Shown: piece after piece, positions 17,007-26,896 of the stretch
Numbering within the stretch: the stretch's first letter is position 1
How the letters are laid out: each line of letters starts with the position of its first letter
NCBI RefSeq assembly: GCF_000214035.2
Contig: NZ_AFHG01000053.1
Location: forward strand, 124,001 to 188,000
Source of the DNA: Methyloversatilis universalis FAM5
Lineage (GTDB): Bacteria; Pseudomonadota; Gammaproteobacteria; Burkholderiales; Rhodocyclaceae
DNA: 64,000 nt
Reading direction: 5' to 3'
The notes under the pieces: model-generated
Database searches by the model: none
What the model saw: the letters and a program-made list of their open reading frames with translations, nothing else
Told to the model about the DNA's origin: nothing
Made by a program: the position numbers and the translations under genes

Positions 17007-17012
17007 TATAAT
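17007..17012 (+). promoter_or_regulatory. Consensus -10 box ahead of cytochrome c5 gene
   Basis: TATAAT is a perfect sigma-70 -10 hexamer, about 50 bases before the cytochrome start and rare in DNA this GC-rich. The -35 at 17-base spacing (GGTACA at 16984-16989) is weak. Confidence 0.6.
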
Positions 17013-17061
17013 GGCGCGTTCTGTTTTTCCAACCCATACAGGTCATTCAGAGGAAAGCACC

Positions 17062-17583
17062 ATGTCGGACGCGCACGAAGAGCACGAAACCCTCATCAAG
17101 ACGCCGCAGCAGCTGATCGCGGTCGTCGTTCTGTCATTTGTCGTGTTTGTCGGCCTCGGCGTGACCGTGGCCCAGTACGTGTCGTCCGGCTACAAGGGCG
17201 CCAGCAACCCGGATCCGGAAACGGTGGCCAAGGCGATCCAGCCGGTGGCGCAGCTGACGCTGGGCGAGCCGGAAACCAAGGGCCCGAAGACCGGCGAACA
17301 GATCTACAAGGGCGCCTGTGCCGCCTGTCACGATGCCGGCATGGCCGGTGCGCCGAAGCTGGGCGACGCCGGCGCCTGGGGCAGCCGCATCGCCACCGGC
17401 CTGGACGCGCTGGTGCATTCGGCGGTGAATGGCAAGGGCGCGATGCCGGCCAAGGGTGGCAACGCTTCGCTGAGCGAAGAAGAGATCAAGCGCACCGTGG
17501 TGTTCATGGCGAACAAGGGCGGCGCGAACTTCCCGGAACCGAAGCTGGAAGCGGAAGCCGCTCCGGCCGAAGCCGCGAAGTAA
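17062..17583 (+). CDS. Membrane-anchored cytochrome c5
   Basis: The product is 173 residues from the ATG at 17062, with AGAGGAAAG just before. One membrane segment at about residues 18-40 anchors it, with the rest in the periplasm. The single c-heme site is CAACH at residues 86-90, and a methionine in GAMPAKGGNASL is the likely sixth ligand, as in cytochrome c5/CycB-type proteins. The C-terminus is an Ala/Glu-rich tail. It probably carries electrons in respiration near the inner membrane. The gene is a single unit between its own TATAAT promoter and a strong bidirectional terminator. Confidence 0.88.
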   Translation: MSDAHEEHETLIKTPQQLIAVVVLSFVVFVGLGVTVAQYVSSGYKGASNPDPETVAKAIQPVAQLTLGEPETKGPKTGEQIYKGACAACHDAGMAGAPKLGDAGAWGSRIATGLDALVHSAVNGKGAMPAKGGNASLSEEEIKRTVVFMANKGGANFPEPKLEAEAAPAEAAK

Positions 17584-17609
17584 GCAGCAGGCCGGTTCGT
17601 AGCCGGCAG

Positions 17610-17640
17610 AAAAAAGCCCGCCGATGGCGGGCTTTTTTTC
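17610..17640. terminator. Bidirectional rho-independent terminator
   Basis: AAGCCCGCC and GGCGGGCTT form a 9-bp stem around GAT, with an A-run before and a T-run after. It serves the cytochrome gene on the plus strand and rep on the minus strand. Confidence 0.92.
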
Positions 17641-17655
17641 GTCCACGCCCGGCGT

Positions 17656-19665
17656 TCAGCTGCCGGGCAGCACCTTGCCCGCCAGCCGCGCCTTCATCGC
17701 TTCGAGCTGGGCAACCCGGGCAGCCCGGTCTTCGGCAGTGGGCGCGGCGCCATCCTTCTTCGGGCGCTGGATGTCCTCGCCCATTTCCGCGATGAAGCGC
17801 GACGGTTCGCAGTCGCGCAGTTCGCGGCCGCTGCGGCGCCGTTCGCAGTGGCTCAGCGTGAGCGTGCGCTGGGCGCGGGTGATGCCGACATACATGAGCC
17901 GGCGCTCTTCCTCGATCTTGCCGCCGTCGATCGATTCGCGGTGCGGCAGGATGCCCTCCTCCAGCCCGATCAGATAGACGTGCCTGTATTCCAGCCCCTT
18001 TGACGCGTGCAGCGTGGACAGCTGTACCGCGTCGCGCTCCTCGCCGTCGTCGCGCTTGTCCAGCATGGTGATCAGCGCGACGGTCTGGGTGAGCTCGTTC
18101 AGCGTCTTGCCATCCTCCTCGCCCTTGCGGCCCATCCAGTCGACGAATTCGCGCACGTTGTTCCAGCGGGTTTCCGCCTCCTTCGGCTCGAACTGTTCGA
18201 ACAGCCAGGTTTCGTAGCCGATGCCGCGGAGCAGATCTTCGAGCAGCACGCGCGGCGACTCGGTACGGGCGCGCCACTCCAGCCGGTTGATGAATTCGCC
18301 GAATTCGCGCAGGGGATTCAGCGCGCGTGCCGGCAGCGCATGCTCGGCGCCGGTTTCGAACATCGCCGCGAACAGCCCGATGTGGCGTTCGCCCGCGTAG
18401 CGGCCGAGCGCTTCCAGACTGGTGCCGCCGATGCCGCGCTTGGGCGTGGTGACCGCGCGGATGAAGGCCGGGTCGTCGTCGCCATTGGCGACCAGACGCA
18501 GATAGGCCATCACGTCCTTGATTTCGGCACGGTCGAAGAAGCTCTGGCCGCCGCTGATCACGTAGGGAATCTTCTGTTCGCGCAGCGCGGTTTCGATCAC
18601 CCGCGCCTGATGGTTGCCGCGGTACAGCACCGCGTAGTCGCTGAACTTGCCGCGGTGTTCGAACTTGTGCGAGGCGATGCGCATGGCCACGCTTTCCGCC
18701 TCGTGCTCCGCGTCGCGCGCGACGAACAGCGTGATCGGGTCGCCGCGCCCCATGTCCGACCACAGCTTCTTGTCGAACAGCTTTTCGTTGCGCGCGATCA
18801 GCGTGTTGGCCGCGGTCAGGATGCGCTGCATCGAACGGTAGTTCTGCTCCAGCTTGATCACGTTCAGCTTCGGATAGTCGCGCTGCAGATTGCGCAGGTT
18901 CTCGACGTCGGCGCCGCGCCAGGCGTAGATGGCCTGATCGTCATCGCCCACCGCGGTGAAGGCGCCGCGATGGCCGGCCAGCAGCTTCACGATCTGGTAC
19001 TGGCAGCTGTTGGTGTCCTGGTACTCGTCGATCAGCAGGTAGCGCAGCCGGCCCTGCCAGCGCTTCAGCAGGTCCTCGTCGGTTGCCAGCAGCCGGGCCG
19101 GAATGCCGATCAGATCATCGAAATCGACCGCCTGATAGGCGCGCAGCGTGCGCTCGTATTCCTCGAACACGCGGGCGGCCTGCACGTCCAGTTCGTCGTT
19201 CAGCTGCGAGGCCGCCGCGGCCGGCGTAAGCAGCGCGTTCTTCCAGTTCGAGATGCGCGACACCAGCGCGCGCAGCCGCGCCTTTTCGGTTTCCTTCGAA
19301 ATGTCGGACACGATGCTCATCGCGTCCGAGGCGTCGAGGATGGAAAAGCCCTGCTTGAGCCCGGCCGCTGCCGCTTCGGCGCGCAGCATCTTCACGCCCA
19401 GCGAATGGAAGGTCGATATGTTGAGCTGGCGGCCGGCGCGCCCTTCCAGCAGGTGGGACGCGCGCTCCTGCATTTCCTTCGCCGCCTTGTTGGTGAAGGT
19501 GATGGCCGCGATATTGCGCGGGTCGAAGCCGCACTCCTGCACCAGATAGGCGATCTTGCGCGTGATCACGCGCGTCTTGCCCGAGCCGGCGCCGGCCAGC
19601 ACCAGCAGCGGGCCGTCGAGGTATTTCACCGCCTCGCGCTGAGGCGCGTTCATGTCGGACAGCAT
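17656..19665 (-). CDS. rep: ATP-dependent DNA helicase Rep (UvrD/PcrA superfamily 1A)
   Basis: The product is 669 residues, close to the 673 of E. coli Rep. Motifs in order: Q motif region [12 protein letters not shown], Walker [25 protein letters not shown], Walker [55 protein letters not shown]. It is a 3'-5' single-strand DNA translocase that clears proteins ahead of replication forks. The start is [16 protein letters not shown], the usual Rep beginning. It is divergent from tex with a 136-base gap. Confidence 0.95.
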   Translation of the reverse strand: MLSDMNAPQREAVKYLDGPLLVLAGAGSGKTRVITRKIAYLVQECGFDPRNIAAITFTNKAAKEMQERASHLLEGRAGRQLNISTFHSLGVKMLRAEAAAAGLKQGFSILDASDAMSIVSDISKETEKARLRALVSRISNWKNALLTPAAAASQLNDELDVQAARVFEEYERTLRAYQAVDFDDLIGIPARLLATDEDLLKRWQGRLRYLLIDEYQDTNSCQYQIVKLLAGHRGAFTAVGDDDQAIYAWRGADVENLRNLQRDYPKLNVIKLEQNYRSMQRILTAANTLIARNEKLFDKKLWSDMGRGDPITLFVARDAEHEAESVAMRIASHKFEHRGKFSDYAVLYRGNHQARVIETALREQKIPYVISGGQSFFDRAEIKDVMAYLRLVANGDDDPAFIRAVTTPKRGIGGTSLEALGRYAGERHIGLFAAMFETGAEHALPARALNPLREFGEFINRLEWRARTESPRVLLEDLLRGIGYETWLFEQFEPKEAETRWNNVREFVDWMGRKGEEDGKTLNELTQTVALITMLDKRDDGEERDAVQLSTLHASKGLEYRHVYLIGLEEGILPHRESIDGGKIEEERRLMYVGITRAQRTLTLSHCERRRSGRELRDCEPSRFIAEMGEDIQRPKKDGAAPTAEDRAARVAQLEAMKARLAGKVLPGS

Positions 19666-19801
19666 GGGAAGGACGCGAAGTCGGCGCCGTCCGGACCGGC
19701 CGGCGCACGCAGTGATGGACGCGCCAGATTGTACCGGCTTGCGGCATGCGTCCCGCGTGGGTATGGTTCGCGCCTCCCGTAGTCCATCCAGCCTGCTTCA
19801 C

Positions 19802-22129
19802 ATGCTCCCTCCGATCGAACAGCGGCTCGCCGCCGAACTGGGCGCACGCCCGCAACAGATCAACGCCGCCGTCGCCCTGCTGGACGAGGGCGCCACCGTG
19901 CCCTTCATCTCGCGCTACCGCAAGGAAGCCACCGGCGGCCTGGACGACACCCAGCTGCGCCTGCTGGAAGAGCGGCTCGGCTACATGCGCGAACTGGAAG
20001 AGCGCCGCGTCGCGGTGATCGCCAGCATCGACGAACAGGGCAAGCTCACGCCGCAGCTGCGCGCCGAGATCGAGAACGCGGACAGCAAGCAGCGGCTGGA
20101 AGATCTGTACCTGCCGTACAAGCAGAAGCGCCGCACCAAGGCGCAGATCGCGCGCGAAGCGGGCATCGAGCCGCTGGCCGACGCGCTGCTGGCCGACCCG
20201 ACGCTTTCTCCGGAAACCGAAGCGGCCAGGTTCCTGAACGCCGAAGCCGGTTTCGCCGACGCCAAGGCGGTACTCGACGGCGCGCGCCAGATCCTGATGG
20301 AACGCTTCGCCGAAAGCGCCGAACTGGTCGGCGCGCTGCGCGACTACGTGACCGAACACGGCGTGGTGGTGTCGGTGGTGGCCGAGGGCAAGGACAGCGA
20401 TGCCGAAGCGGCCAAGTTCCGCGACTACTTCGCCTACCGGGAGAAGCTGGCCGACATTCCGTCGCACCGCGCGCTGGCGCTGTTCCGCGGCCGCAACGAA
20501 GAGGCGCTGCGGGTGAAGCTGGCGCTGGACAGCGACCCGGAAGACGGCAGCCGCTCGCCCGAGCCCAACCCGTGCGAACGGCGCATCATGGCGCACGCCG
20601 GCATCCGCGATCAGGGCCGGCCGGCCGACCGCTGGCTGGTCGATACCGCGCGCTGGACCTGGAACGTGAAACTGTCGGTGCACATCGAGCTGGACCTGAT
20701 GGGCGAGCTGCGCAGCCGCGCCGAACTGGAGGCGATCCGCGTGTTCGCCAAGAACCTGAAGGACCTGCTGCTGGCAGCCCCGGCCGGCCCGCGCGCCACC
20801 ATGGGCCTGGACCCGGGCATCCGCACCGGCGTGAAGGTGGCGGTGGTGGACGCCACCGGCAAGCTGGTGGATACCGCCACCATCTACCCGCACGAGCCGC
20901 GCCGCGACTGGGACGGCGCGCTGCACACGCTGGCCGCACTCGCGCAGAAGCACGGCGTGCAGCTGATCGCCATCGGCAACGGCACCGCCAGCCGCGAAAC
21001 CGACAAGCTGGCCGCCGATCTGATGAAGCTGAAGCCGGAACTGGCGATGACCAAGATCGTGGTGTCGGAAGCCGGTGCTTCGGTGTATTCGGCGTCGGAA
21101 CTGGCGGCCAAGGAATTCCCGGGGCTGGACGTGAGCCTGCGCGGCGCGGTGTCCATCGCCCGGCGGCTGCAGGACCCGCTGGCCGAACTGGTGAAGATCG
21201 ACCCCAAGGCCATCGGCGTCGGCCAGTACCAGCACGACGTGAGCCAGACCAAGCTTGCGCGTTCGCTCGACGCGGTGGTCGAGGACTGTGTGAACGCGGT
21301 CGGCGTGGACGTGAATACCGCGTCCGCCCCGCTGCTGGCGCGCATCTCGGGCCTGAACACGACGCTGGCGCAGAACATCGTCGCCCACCGCGACGCGCAC
21401 GGCGCCTTCCCGTCGCGCAAGGCGCTGCTGTCGGTGCCCCGCCTCGGCGACAAGACCTTCGAACAGTGCGCCGGCTTCCTGCGCATCATGAATGGCGACA
21501 ACCCGCTGGACGCTTCGGCGGTGCACCCGGAAGCCTATCCGGTGGTCGAGCGCATCCTGGCGGATGTGCAGAAAAAGGCGCGCGAACTGATCGGCGACGC
21601 CGCCACGGTGAAGAAGCTGTCGGCGCAGAAATACACCGACGAGCGCTTCGGCCTGCCCACGGTGCAGGACATCCTGCGCGAACTGGAAAAGCCGGGCCGC
21701 GACCCGCGACCGGAGTTCAGGACCGCCAGCTTCCGCGACGGCGTGGAAGACCTGAAGGATCTGGAGCCGGGCATGCAGCTTGAAGGCGTGGTGACCAATG
21801 TCACCAACTTCGGCGCCTTCGTCGACATCGGCGTGCACCAGGACGGCCTGGTCCATGTGTCGGCGCTGTCCAACCGCTTCGTGAAGGATCCGGCCGAAGT
21901 GGTGAAGGCCGGCGACATCGTGAAGGTGAAGGTGATCGAGGTGGATCTGGCGCGCAAACGCATCGCGCTGTCGATGCGGCTGAGCGACGAAGCGGTGAAG
22001 AAGCCGGCGGGCGGTGGCCGCGACCCGCGGAACGCCCGCCCCGACCCGCGCGCGATGGCGAAAGCCAAGGAAGCGCCGGCCGCCAACAACGCACTGGCCG
22101 CGGCGTTCGCGAAAGCCGCGAAGCGCTGA
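19802..22129 (+). CDS. tex: Tex transcription accessory protein
   Basis: The product is 775 residues from the ATG at 19802 ([13 protein letters not shown]). The frame is open further upstream, but this matches Tex N-termini. Domains in order: Tex N-terminal helical region with [17 protein letters not shown], a YqgF-like RNase H fold near residues 330-450 ([16 protein letters not shown]), HhH repeats ([18 protein letters not shown]), and an S1 RNA-binding domain at about 650-720 ([20 protein letters not shown]). It binds nucleic acid and is linked to transcription quality control. The C-terminal tail is Ala/Pro/Arg-rich. It is monocistronic. Confidence 0.95.
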   Translation: MLPPIEQRLAAELGARPQQINAAVALLDEGATVPFISRYRKEATGGLDDTQLRLLEERLGYMRELEERRVAVIASIDEQGKLTPQLRAEIENADSKQRLEDLYLPYKQKRRTKAQIAREAGIEPLADALLADPTLSPETEAARFLNAEAGFADAKAVLDGARQILMERFAESAELVGALRDYVTEHGVVVSVVAEGKDSDAEAAKFRDYFAYREKLADIPSHRALALFRGRNEEALRVKLALDSDPEDGSRSPEPNPCERRIMAHAGIRDQGRPADRWLVDTARWTWNVKLSVHIELDLMGELRSRAELEAIRVFAKNLKDLLLAAPAGPRATMGLDPGIRTGVKVAVVDATGKLVDTATIYPHEPRRDWDGALHTLAALAQKHGVQLIAIGNGTASRETDKLAADLMKLKPELAMTKIVVSEAGASVYSASELAAKEFPGLDVSLRGAVSIARRLQDPLAELVKIDPKAIGVGQYQHDVSQTKLARSLDAVVEDCVNAVGVDVNTASAPLLARISGLNTTLAQNIVAHRDAHGAFPSRKALLSVPRLGDKTFEQCAGFLRIMNGDNPLDASAVHPEAYPVVERILADVQKKARELIGDAATVKKLSAQKYTDERFGLPTVQDILRELEKPGRDPRPEFRTASFRDGVEDLKDLEPGMQLEGVVTNVTNFGAFVDIGVHQDGLVHVSALSNRFVKDPAEVVKAGDIVKVKVIEVDLARKRIALSMRLSDEAVKKPAGGGRDPRNARPDPRAMAKAKEAPAANNALAAAFAKAAKR

Positions 22130-22182
22130 CCACTGCGCCAGCGGGCGCACCCGCCCTGGTCAGCGACCGGGCGGGCGCCTGC

Positions 22183-22404
22183 TCAGCAGCCGCAGAGCGC
22201 GCTGCCGCACAGCTTGCTGCGCATGTCCTTCAGGTGCTGGGTCGGCACGTGCTCGACCTCGCCGCGCAGGATGCGCTCGACCTGCACCACCGACACCCCC
22301 AGTTCGGACGCCGCGCGCACGGCGTCCCAGCCCTTGCCGGCGATCAGCGCGGCCACGTCCTCGGCGTGCTTGCGCCGGACGATGAGTGCCGGATCGACCG
22401 CCAT
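22183..22404 (-). CDS. Small HTH-like protein of unknown function
   Basis: The product is 73 residues starting MAVDPALIVRRKHAEDV, two bases after the stop of the DUF4197 gene and therefore probably co-transcribed. The middle (DAVRAASELGVSVVQVERIL) has the spacing of a helix-turn-helix. The end is cysteine-rich (SKLCGSALCGC). I recognise no family. It may be a small DNA- or metal-binding protein; the frame and neighbour spacing support a real gene. Confidence 0.6.
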   Translation of the reverse strand: MAVDPALIVRRKHAEDVAALIAGKGWDAVRAASELGVSVVQVERILRGEVEHVPTQHLKDMRSKLCGSALCGC

Positions 22405-22406
22405 GA

Positions 22407-23090
22407 TCACTTGCCCAGCGCGCCGAACACCTTCTTCGCCAGATCGCCGGCCGCGCCCACCGGGTTCTTGCGGATGGCCTTCTCTTCTTCCGCCACCATC
22501 GTGAACAGGCCGTCCAGCGTCTTCTGCGTCACGTAGTTGTCGAGGTCGGCGTCCTCCTTGCTGATCACGCCATACTGCGCCCCCTTGGACGCGAACTTCT
22601 CGTAGGTCTTGGCCAGACCCACCTTGTCCATCGCCTTCTGCACGATGGGCTTGAAGCGTTCCTTCAGCTGGGCCGAGGTCTTGCCCTTGAAGTACTCGGT
22701 GCCCGAGGTTTCGCCGCCGGTCAGGATCTTCTTGGCGTCCTCGACGCTCATGTCCTTCACCGCGCCCACCAGCAGCTCCTTCGCTTCCGGCACCGCAGCT
22801 TCGGCCGCGCGGTTCATCGAGGTGATCAGTTCGTCCGCCTGCTTCTTCATGCCGAAGGTGCGCATCAGCTTTTCCGCCTGACGCAGGCCATCGGGCATCG
22901 GAATCTTCACCTTGGGGTTCTTCAGGAATCCGTCCTGCTTGCCGAGCAGGGCAACCGCCTTGGACGCCCCCTGGCTCAGGGCCTCCTTCAGGCCTCCGCC
23001 GGCGTCCTTGTCCGACAGGTCGGACAGCGAAATCGCCCACACCTGGGTACACATGACAAGACAGGCCACAAAACCGACAATTGCGCGCAT
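22407..23090 (-). CDS. DUF4197 secreted protein
   Basis: The product is 227 residues with a signal peptide (MRAIVGFVACLVMCTQVWA) and a mostly helical mature part. Segments FKPIVQKAMDKVGLAKTYE and LDNYVTQKTLDGLFTMVAEEE are characteristic of DUF4197 proteins, which are periplasmic and of unknown function. It is divergent from the thioredoxin-like gene at 23130 with a 39-base gap, so the two promoters must overlap. Confidence 0.8.
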   Translation of the reverse strand: MRAIVGFVACLVMCTQVWAISLSDLSDKDAGGGLKEALSQGASKAVALLGKQDGFLKNPKVKIPMPDGLRQAEKLMRTFGMKKQADELITSMNRAAEAAVPEAKELLVGAVKDMSVEDAKKILTGGETSGTEYFKGKTSAQLKERFKPIVQKAMDKVGLAKTYEKFASKGAQYGVISKEDADLDNYVTQKTLDGLFTMVAEEEKAIRKNPVGAAGDLAKKVFGALGK

Positions 23091-23129
23091 GGTCCAACCT
23101 TTCCGCTGTGTGAAGTACGAATCCGGATT

Positions 23130-23633
23130 ATGAATCGCAAATGGGTATCGCCGTTAGTGCTGGTCGCGCTGATCGCCGTCGTGTGGCTGCTGCGCGGAAG
23201 CGGGCATCCGGAACAGGTGCCTCCGGTCAGGATCGCGCTGCTGGACGGCGGCACGCTTGATCTGGGTCAGCCGGACGGCCGGGTGCGTCTGGTGAACTTC
23301 TGGTCCACCTCCTGCGGCCCCTGCATCCGGGGCATGCCGGGGCTGGCGGACACCCATCGCCGCTACGCCGGCCGCGGCTTCGAAGTGGTGGCGGTGGCCA
23401 TGTCCTACGACGCCCCGGTGCAGGTACAGGCCTTTGCCCAGCGCGAAAGATTGCCGTTTCGCGTAGGCTTCGACCCGGTCGCCGAAGCCGACCACGGTTT
23501 CGGCGGCATCCGCGCCACGCCCACCAGCTTTCTGGTGGACCGCGATGGCCGCATCGTCAAACGCATCATCGGCAACCCAGATCACCGGCAACTCGACGCC
23601 CTGATCGATACACTGCTCGCGCCCCGGTCCTGA
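23130..23633 (+). CDS. TlpA/ResA-like membrane-anchored thioredoxin
   Basis: The product is 167 residues. The N-terminal hydrophobic stretch (about residues 7-20) is an uncleaved anchor or signal. The thioredoxin-fold redox site is CGPC in VNFWSTSCGPCIRGMP, and the cis-proline loop is IRATPTSFLVDRDGRI. It is a periplasmic disulfide reductase of the TlpA/ResA type, used in cytochrome c maturation or protection of secreted proteins. The exporter genes downstream start 51 bases later and may be co-transcribed. Confidence 0.85.
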   Translation: MNRKWVSPLVLVALIAVVWLLRGSGHPEQVPPVRIALLDGGTLDLGQPDGRVRLVNFWSTSCGPCIRGMPGLADTHRRYAGRGFEVVAVAMSYDAPVQVQAFAQRERLPFRVGFDPVAEADHGFGGIRATPTSFLVDRDGRIVKRIIGNPDHRQLDALIDTLLAPRS

Positions 23634-23684
23634 CCGACGCTCACGTTCCGCTTACGCCTCCGCACCTTCCTGCCGATTTCCCCG

Positions 23685-24911
23685 ATGAAAACCCGTCACC
23701 TGATCGCACTGCTGCTGGCCGCGGCAGTGCTGGCTGCATGGCTGCTCTGGCCGCGCGGCGTCCCTGTCGATGTCGTGAAAGTCGAACGTTCGCCGCTCAC
23801 CCAGAGCGTGGTGGCGACCGGTCGTGTCGCCACGCCGTCGCGCATCGAACTGGGCACCCAGGTCACCGCCATCATCGACGCGGTGGCAGTGCGGGAGGGC
23901 GCGCGGGTGCAGGCCGGCGACGCGCTGGTAAAACTGCGGGCCACCGACGCCGACGCGGCGATCGAACAGGCGCGCTCGCAGATCGCCGAAGCGCAGGCGC
24001 GCTTCACCCAGCTCGACGCGGTCGGCCTGCCGGTGGCCGAGCAGGCGGTGAAACAGGCGGAAGCCAATCTGCGCGTGGCGGAAGCCGAGTACCAGCGGGC
24101 ACAGGCGCTGGTGGCGCAGCAGTTCTACTCACCGTCGAAGCTGGATGAAGCCGCGCGCCAGCTCGACAACGCGCGCGCCCAGCTGCGCACCGCGCAGGCC
24201 CAGCGCGACGCCAACACGCCGCGCGGTGCCGAGCGCGCCACCGCCCAGGCGCGGCTGGCCCAGGCCACCGCCGCGCTCGATACCGCGCGCGCGAAACGCG
24301 ATCTGCTCACGCTGCGCGCACCGGTCGATGCGCTGGTGATCGCACGCGACGCCGAACCGGGGGACGTGGCCCAGGCCGGCCGCGCGCTGCTCACGCTGGC
24401 CGAGAACGGCGAAACCCGCATCCACGCCACGCTGGACGAAAAGAATCTGCGCTACCTGCAGCTCGACGCGCACGCGCAGGCGGTCGCCGACGCCTTCCCC
24501 GGCCAGTCCTTCGACGCGGTCGTGTATTACCTGTCGCCGGCCATCGACGCCCAGCGCGGCACGGTGGAGGTGCGCCTGCGGGTACCGGCGCCGCCGGCTT
24601 TCCTGCGGCCTGACATGACGGTGTCGGTCGAAGTGGTGATCGGCCGCAAGCCGACCGCCCTGTCGCTGCCGCTGGAAGCGGTCCGCGACGTCGATGGCAC
24701 GACTCCCTGGGTGCTGCTCGCGCGCGACGGCAATGCGGTCCGGGTGCCGGTGAAGATCGGCCTGCGCGGCGTCGGCCGGGTCGAAATCACCGACGGGCTG
24801 AACGAAGGCGAAGTCGCCATCCTGCCGGCGGGCGGTGCGGTCGATGGCGACCACATCCGCCTCAAGCCGCCGCGCGGCGCGCCCGGCCCGACGCCCAACC
24901 TCGGCCGCTGA
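23685..24911 (+). CDS. HlyD-family periplasmic adaptor of an ABC exporter
   Basis: The product is 408 residues with a hydrophobic N-terminus (residues about 5-20). A biotinyl-lipoyl-like half ([19 protein letters not shown]) flanks a long coiled-coil hairpin rich in Ala/Gln/Arg (about 85-210). The beta-barrel part contains [23 protein letters not shown]. It is a membrane fusion protein bridging the inner-membrane transporter to an outer-membrane channel. The permease follows 8 bases later, in the adaptor-permease-ATPase order of DevBCA systems. No TolC-like gene lies in the window. Confidence 0.87.
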   Translation: MKTRHLIALLLAAAVLAAWLLWPRGVPVDVVKVERSPLTQSVVATGRVATPSRIELGTQVTAIIDAVAVREGARVQAGDALVKLRATDADAAIEQARSQIAEAQARFTQLDAVGLPVAEQAVKQAEANLRVAEAEYQRAQALVAQQFYSPSKLDEAARQLDNARAQLRTAQAQRDANTPRGAERATAQARLAQATAALDTARAKRDLLTLRAPVDALVIARDAEPGDVAQAGRALLTLAENGETRIHATLDEKNLRYLQLDAHAQAVADAFPGQSFDAVVYYLSPAIDAQRGTVEVRLRVPAPPAFLRPDMTVSVEVVIGRKPTALSLPLEAVRDVDGTTPWVLLARDGNAVRVPVKIGLRGVGRVEITDGLNEGEVAILPAGGAVDGDHIRLKPPRGAPGPTPNLGR

Positions 24912-24919
24912 ACACGCCC

Positions 24920-26143
24920 ATGGCACGGCCCAAGCTACCGTTCGAATTCCTGGTGGCGCTGCGCTTCCTGCGCGAGGGGCGCATGCAGACCGCGCTCATC
25001 CTGCTCGGCGTAACCGGCGGCGTGGCGGTCATCGTGTTCCTGTCGCAGCTCATTTCGCAGCTCCAGGCCACCATCATCGACCGCGTGCTCGGCAGTCAGG
25101 CGCATGTGGTGATGCGGCCGCTGGAAGAAGCCAACCAGCGCGCGCTGAACGACCCGGCCAGCATCGCGGTGATCGAGCCGCGCGCGCAGCGCCTGCGTTC
25201 GATCGACCAGTGGGAGGCGATGGTGAAGCTGGCCGAAGCGCAGCCGCGGGTGGTGGCGGTGTCGCCGGTGGTGAGCGGGCCGGCCTTCGCGCTGCGCGGG
25301 CGCGCCAGCAAGTCGGTAGCACTGATGGGCGTGGATGCCGACCGCTACCGGCGCATCGTGAAAATGGACGGCTACATGACGCGCGGCACCTTCCATGTCG
25401 AGGGCACCAACGCCATCATCGGCATCGAACTGGCCAAGGATCTGGGCGTCACCGTGGGCGACAAGGTGTTCGTGCGCGCGGCGGGCGGGCGGGACGAACT
25501 GCTGCAGATCACCGGTCTGTTCGACATCGGCAACAAGGACCTGAACCGGCGCTGGGTGTTCACCACGATGAAGCTGGCGCAGTCGCTGCTGGATCTGCCG
25601 GGCGGCGTGTCCAACATCGACATCACGGTGACCGACATTTTCGACGCGCAGGACGTGAGCGAGCGGCTGCAGGCCGGCAGCGGCCTGACCGTCGACAGCT
25701 GGATGACCACCAACTCGCAGCTGCTGGCCGCACTGCGCAACCAGACGGTGTCGAACAACCTGATCCGCAGCTTCGTCATCGTCATCGTGGCGCTCGGCAT
25801 ATCGAGCGTGCTGGTGGTGAGCGTGGTGCAGAAGCAGAAGGAGATCGGCATCCTGCGCGCGATGGGCACCAGCTCCAACCGCATCATGGGTATCTTCCTG
25901 CTGCAGGGCGGGCTGGTAGGCTTCACCGGCGCGCTGGCCGGGGTCGGTCTGGCCTGGGGGCTGCTGCAGTTCTTCTCATCGGTCTATCGCACCGGCGATG
26001 GCGCACCGCTGTTCCAGCCGCAGCTCGACACCGGCATCGCGCTGTCGGCCGCGCTGATCGCGCTGGTGGTGGGCGTGCTGGCGGCGCTGATTCCGGCGCG
26101 GCGCGCGGCCAAGATGGACCCGGTACAGGCGATCAGGGCATGA
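24920..26143 (+). CDS. MacB/DevC-type ABC transporter permease
   Basis: The product is 407 residues. One N-terminal membrane segment (about 23-45), a periplasmic MacB-PCD region (about 50-270), then three C-terminal segments of the FtsX fold, with the cytoplasmic-side motif [15 protein letters not shown] and the end [20 protein letters not shown]. It works with the adjacent adaptor and ATPase in export from the periplasmic side. The stop overlaps the ATPase start as ATGA. Confidence 0.88.
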   Translation: MARPKLPFEFLVALRFLREGRMQTALILLGVTGGVAVIVFLSQLISQLQATIIDRVLGSQAHVVMRPLEEANQRALNDPASIAVIEPRAQRLRSIDQWEAMVKLAEAQPRVVAVSPVVSGPAFALRGRASKSVALMGVDADRYRRIVKMDGYMTRGTFHVEGTNAIIGIELAKDLGVTVGDKVFVRAAGGRDELLQITGLFDIGNKDLNRRWVFTTMKLAQSLLDLPGGVSNIDITVTDIFDAQDVSERLQAGSGLTVDSWMTTNSQLLAALRNQTVSNNLIRSFVIVIVALGISSVLVVSVVQKQKEIGILRAMGTSSNRIMGIFLLQGGLVGFTGALAGVGLAWGLLQFFSSVYRTGDGAPLFQPQLDTGIALSAALIALVVGVLAALIPARRAAKMDPVQAIRA

Positions 26144-26832
26144 CAGCCATCGTTTCGCTGCGCGGCCTGCGCAAGTCGTACGGGGTGGGTACGCCGGTGG
26201 AAACCGAGGTGCTGCATGGCATCGACATCGAACTGGCCGAGGGCGAGTTCTGCGCGCTGATCGGCCCCAGCGGCTCCGGCAAGAGCACGCTGCTGAACCT
26301 GATCGGTCTGCTGGAGCGCCCGACTTCCGGCGACCTGGCGATCGCCGGCAGCGAAACCGCCGGCCTGAAGGAACAGGCGCTCACCGTGCTGCGCGGCCGT
26401 CATATCGGCTTCGTATTCCAGTTCCATCATCTGCTGCCGGCCTTCACCGCGCTGGAGAACGTGATGATGCCGTCCATCATCGAACAGGGCGTGGCCACCG
26501 CCGATGCGGAAGCCATCTCGCGCGACCTGCTGCTGCGGGTCGGGCTCAAGGGGCACGAGCACAAGAAGGCCAACCAGCTGTCCGGCGGCCAGCAGCAGCG
26601 GGTGGCCATCGCCCGTGCGCTGTCGCGCTCGCCGCGTCTCATCCTCGCGGACGAACCGACCGGCAATCTGGACACCCACACCGCCGACGACATCTTCGCG
26701 CTGCTGCGCGAATTCAACCGCGAACGCGGCAGCGCCTGCCTCATCGTCACCCACGATCCGCGACTGGCGGCGCGCTGCGACCGTCGCATCGAACTGGTCG
26801 ACGGCCGGGTGGCGCACGTATCCTCCGCCTGA
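26140..26832 (+). CDS. MacB/LolD-type ABC transporter ATP-binding protein
   Basis: The product is 230 residues. The start at 26140 overlaps the permease stop. Walker A is GPSGSGKST, the Q-loop is [21 protein letters not shown], the signature is [16 protein letters not shown], Walker B is [12 protein letters not shown], and the H-loop is IVTHDPRLA. It is a typical mechanotransmission-type exporter ATPase (LolD/MacB/DevA) and drives the permease encoded just upstream. The cargo is unknown. Confidence 0.92.
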   Translation: MTAIVSLRGLRKSYGVGTPVETEVLHGIDIELAEGEFCALIGPSGSGKSTLLNLIGLLERPTSGDLAIAGSETAGLKEQALTVLRGRHIGFVFQFHHLLPAFTALENVMMPSIIEQGVATADAEAISRDLLLRVGLKGHEHKKANQLSGGQQQRVAIARALSRSPRLILADEPTGNLDTHTADDIFALLREFNRERGSACLIVTHDPRLAARCDRRIELVDGRVAHVSSA

Positions 26833-26896
26833 GCGTCCGGGGAACCGGACCGCCTGTTCAGCGTTCAACTCCCCTCCTTCAGCACCGGTTCCGCCT

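Noticed and set aside
19115-22150. 1,011-codon minus-strand frame across rep and tex
   Set aside because: Its end fuses out-of-frame rep sequence with antisense tex; both real genes have full sets of family motifs.
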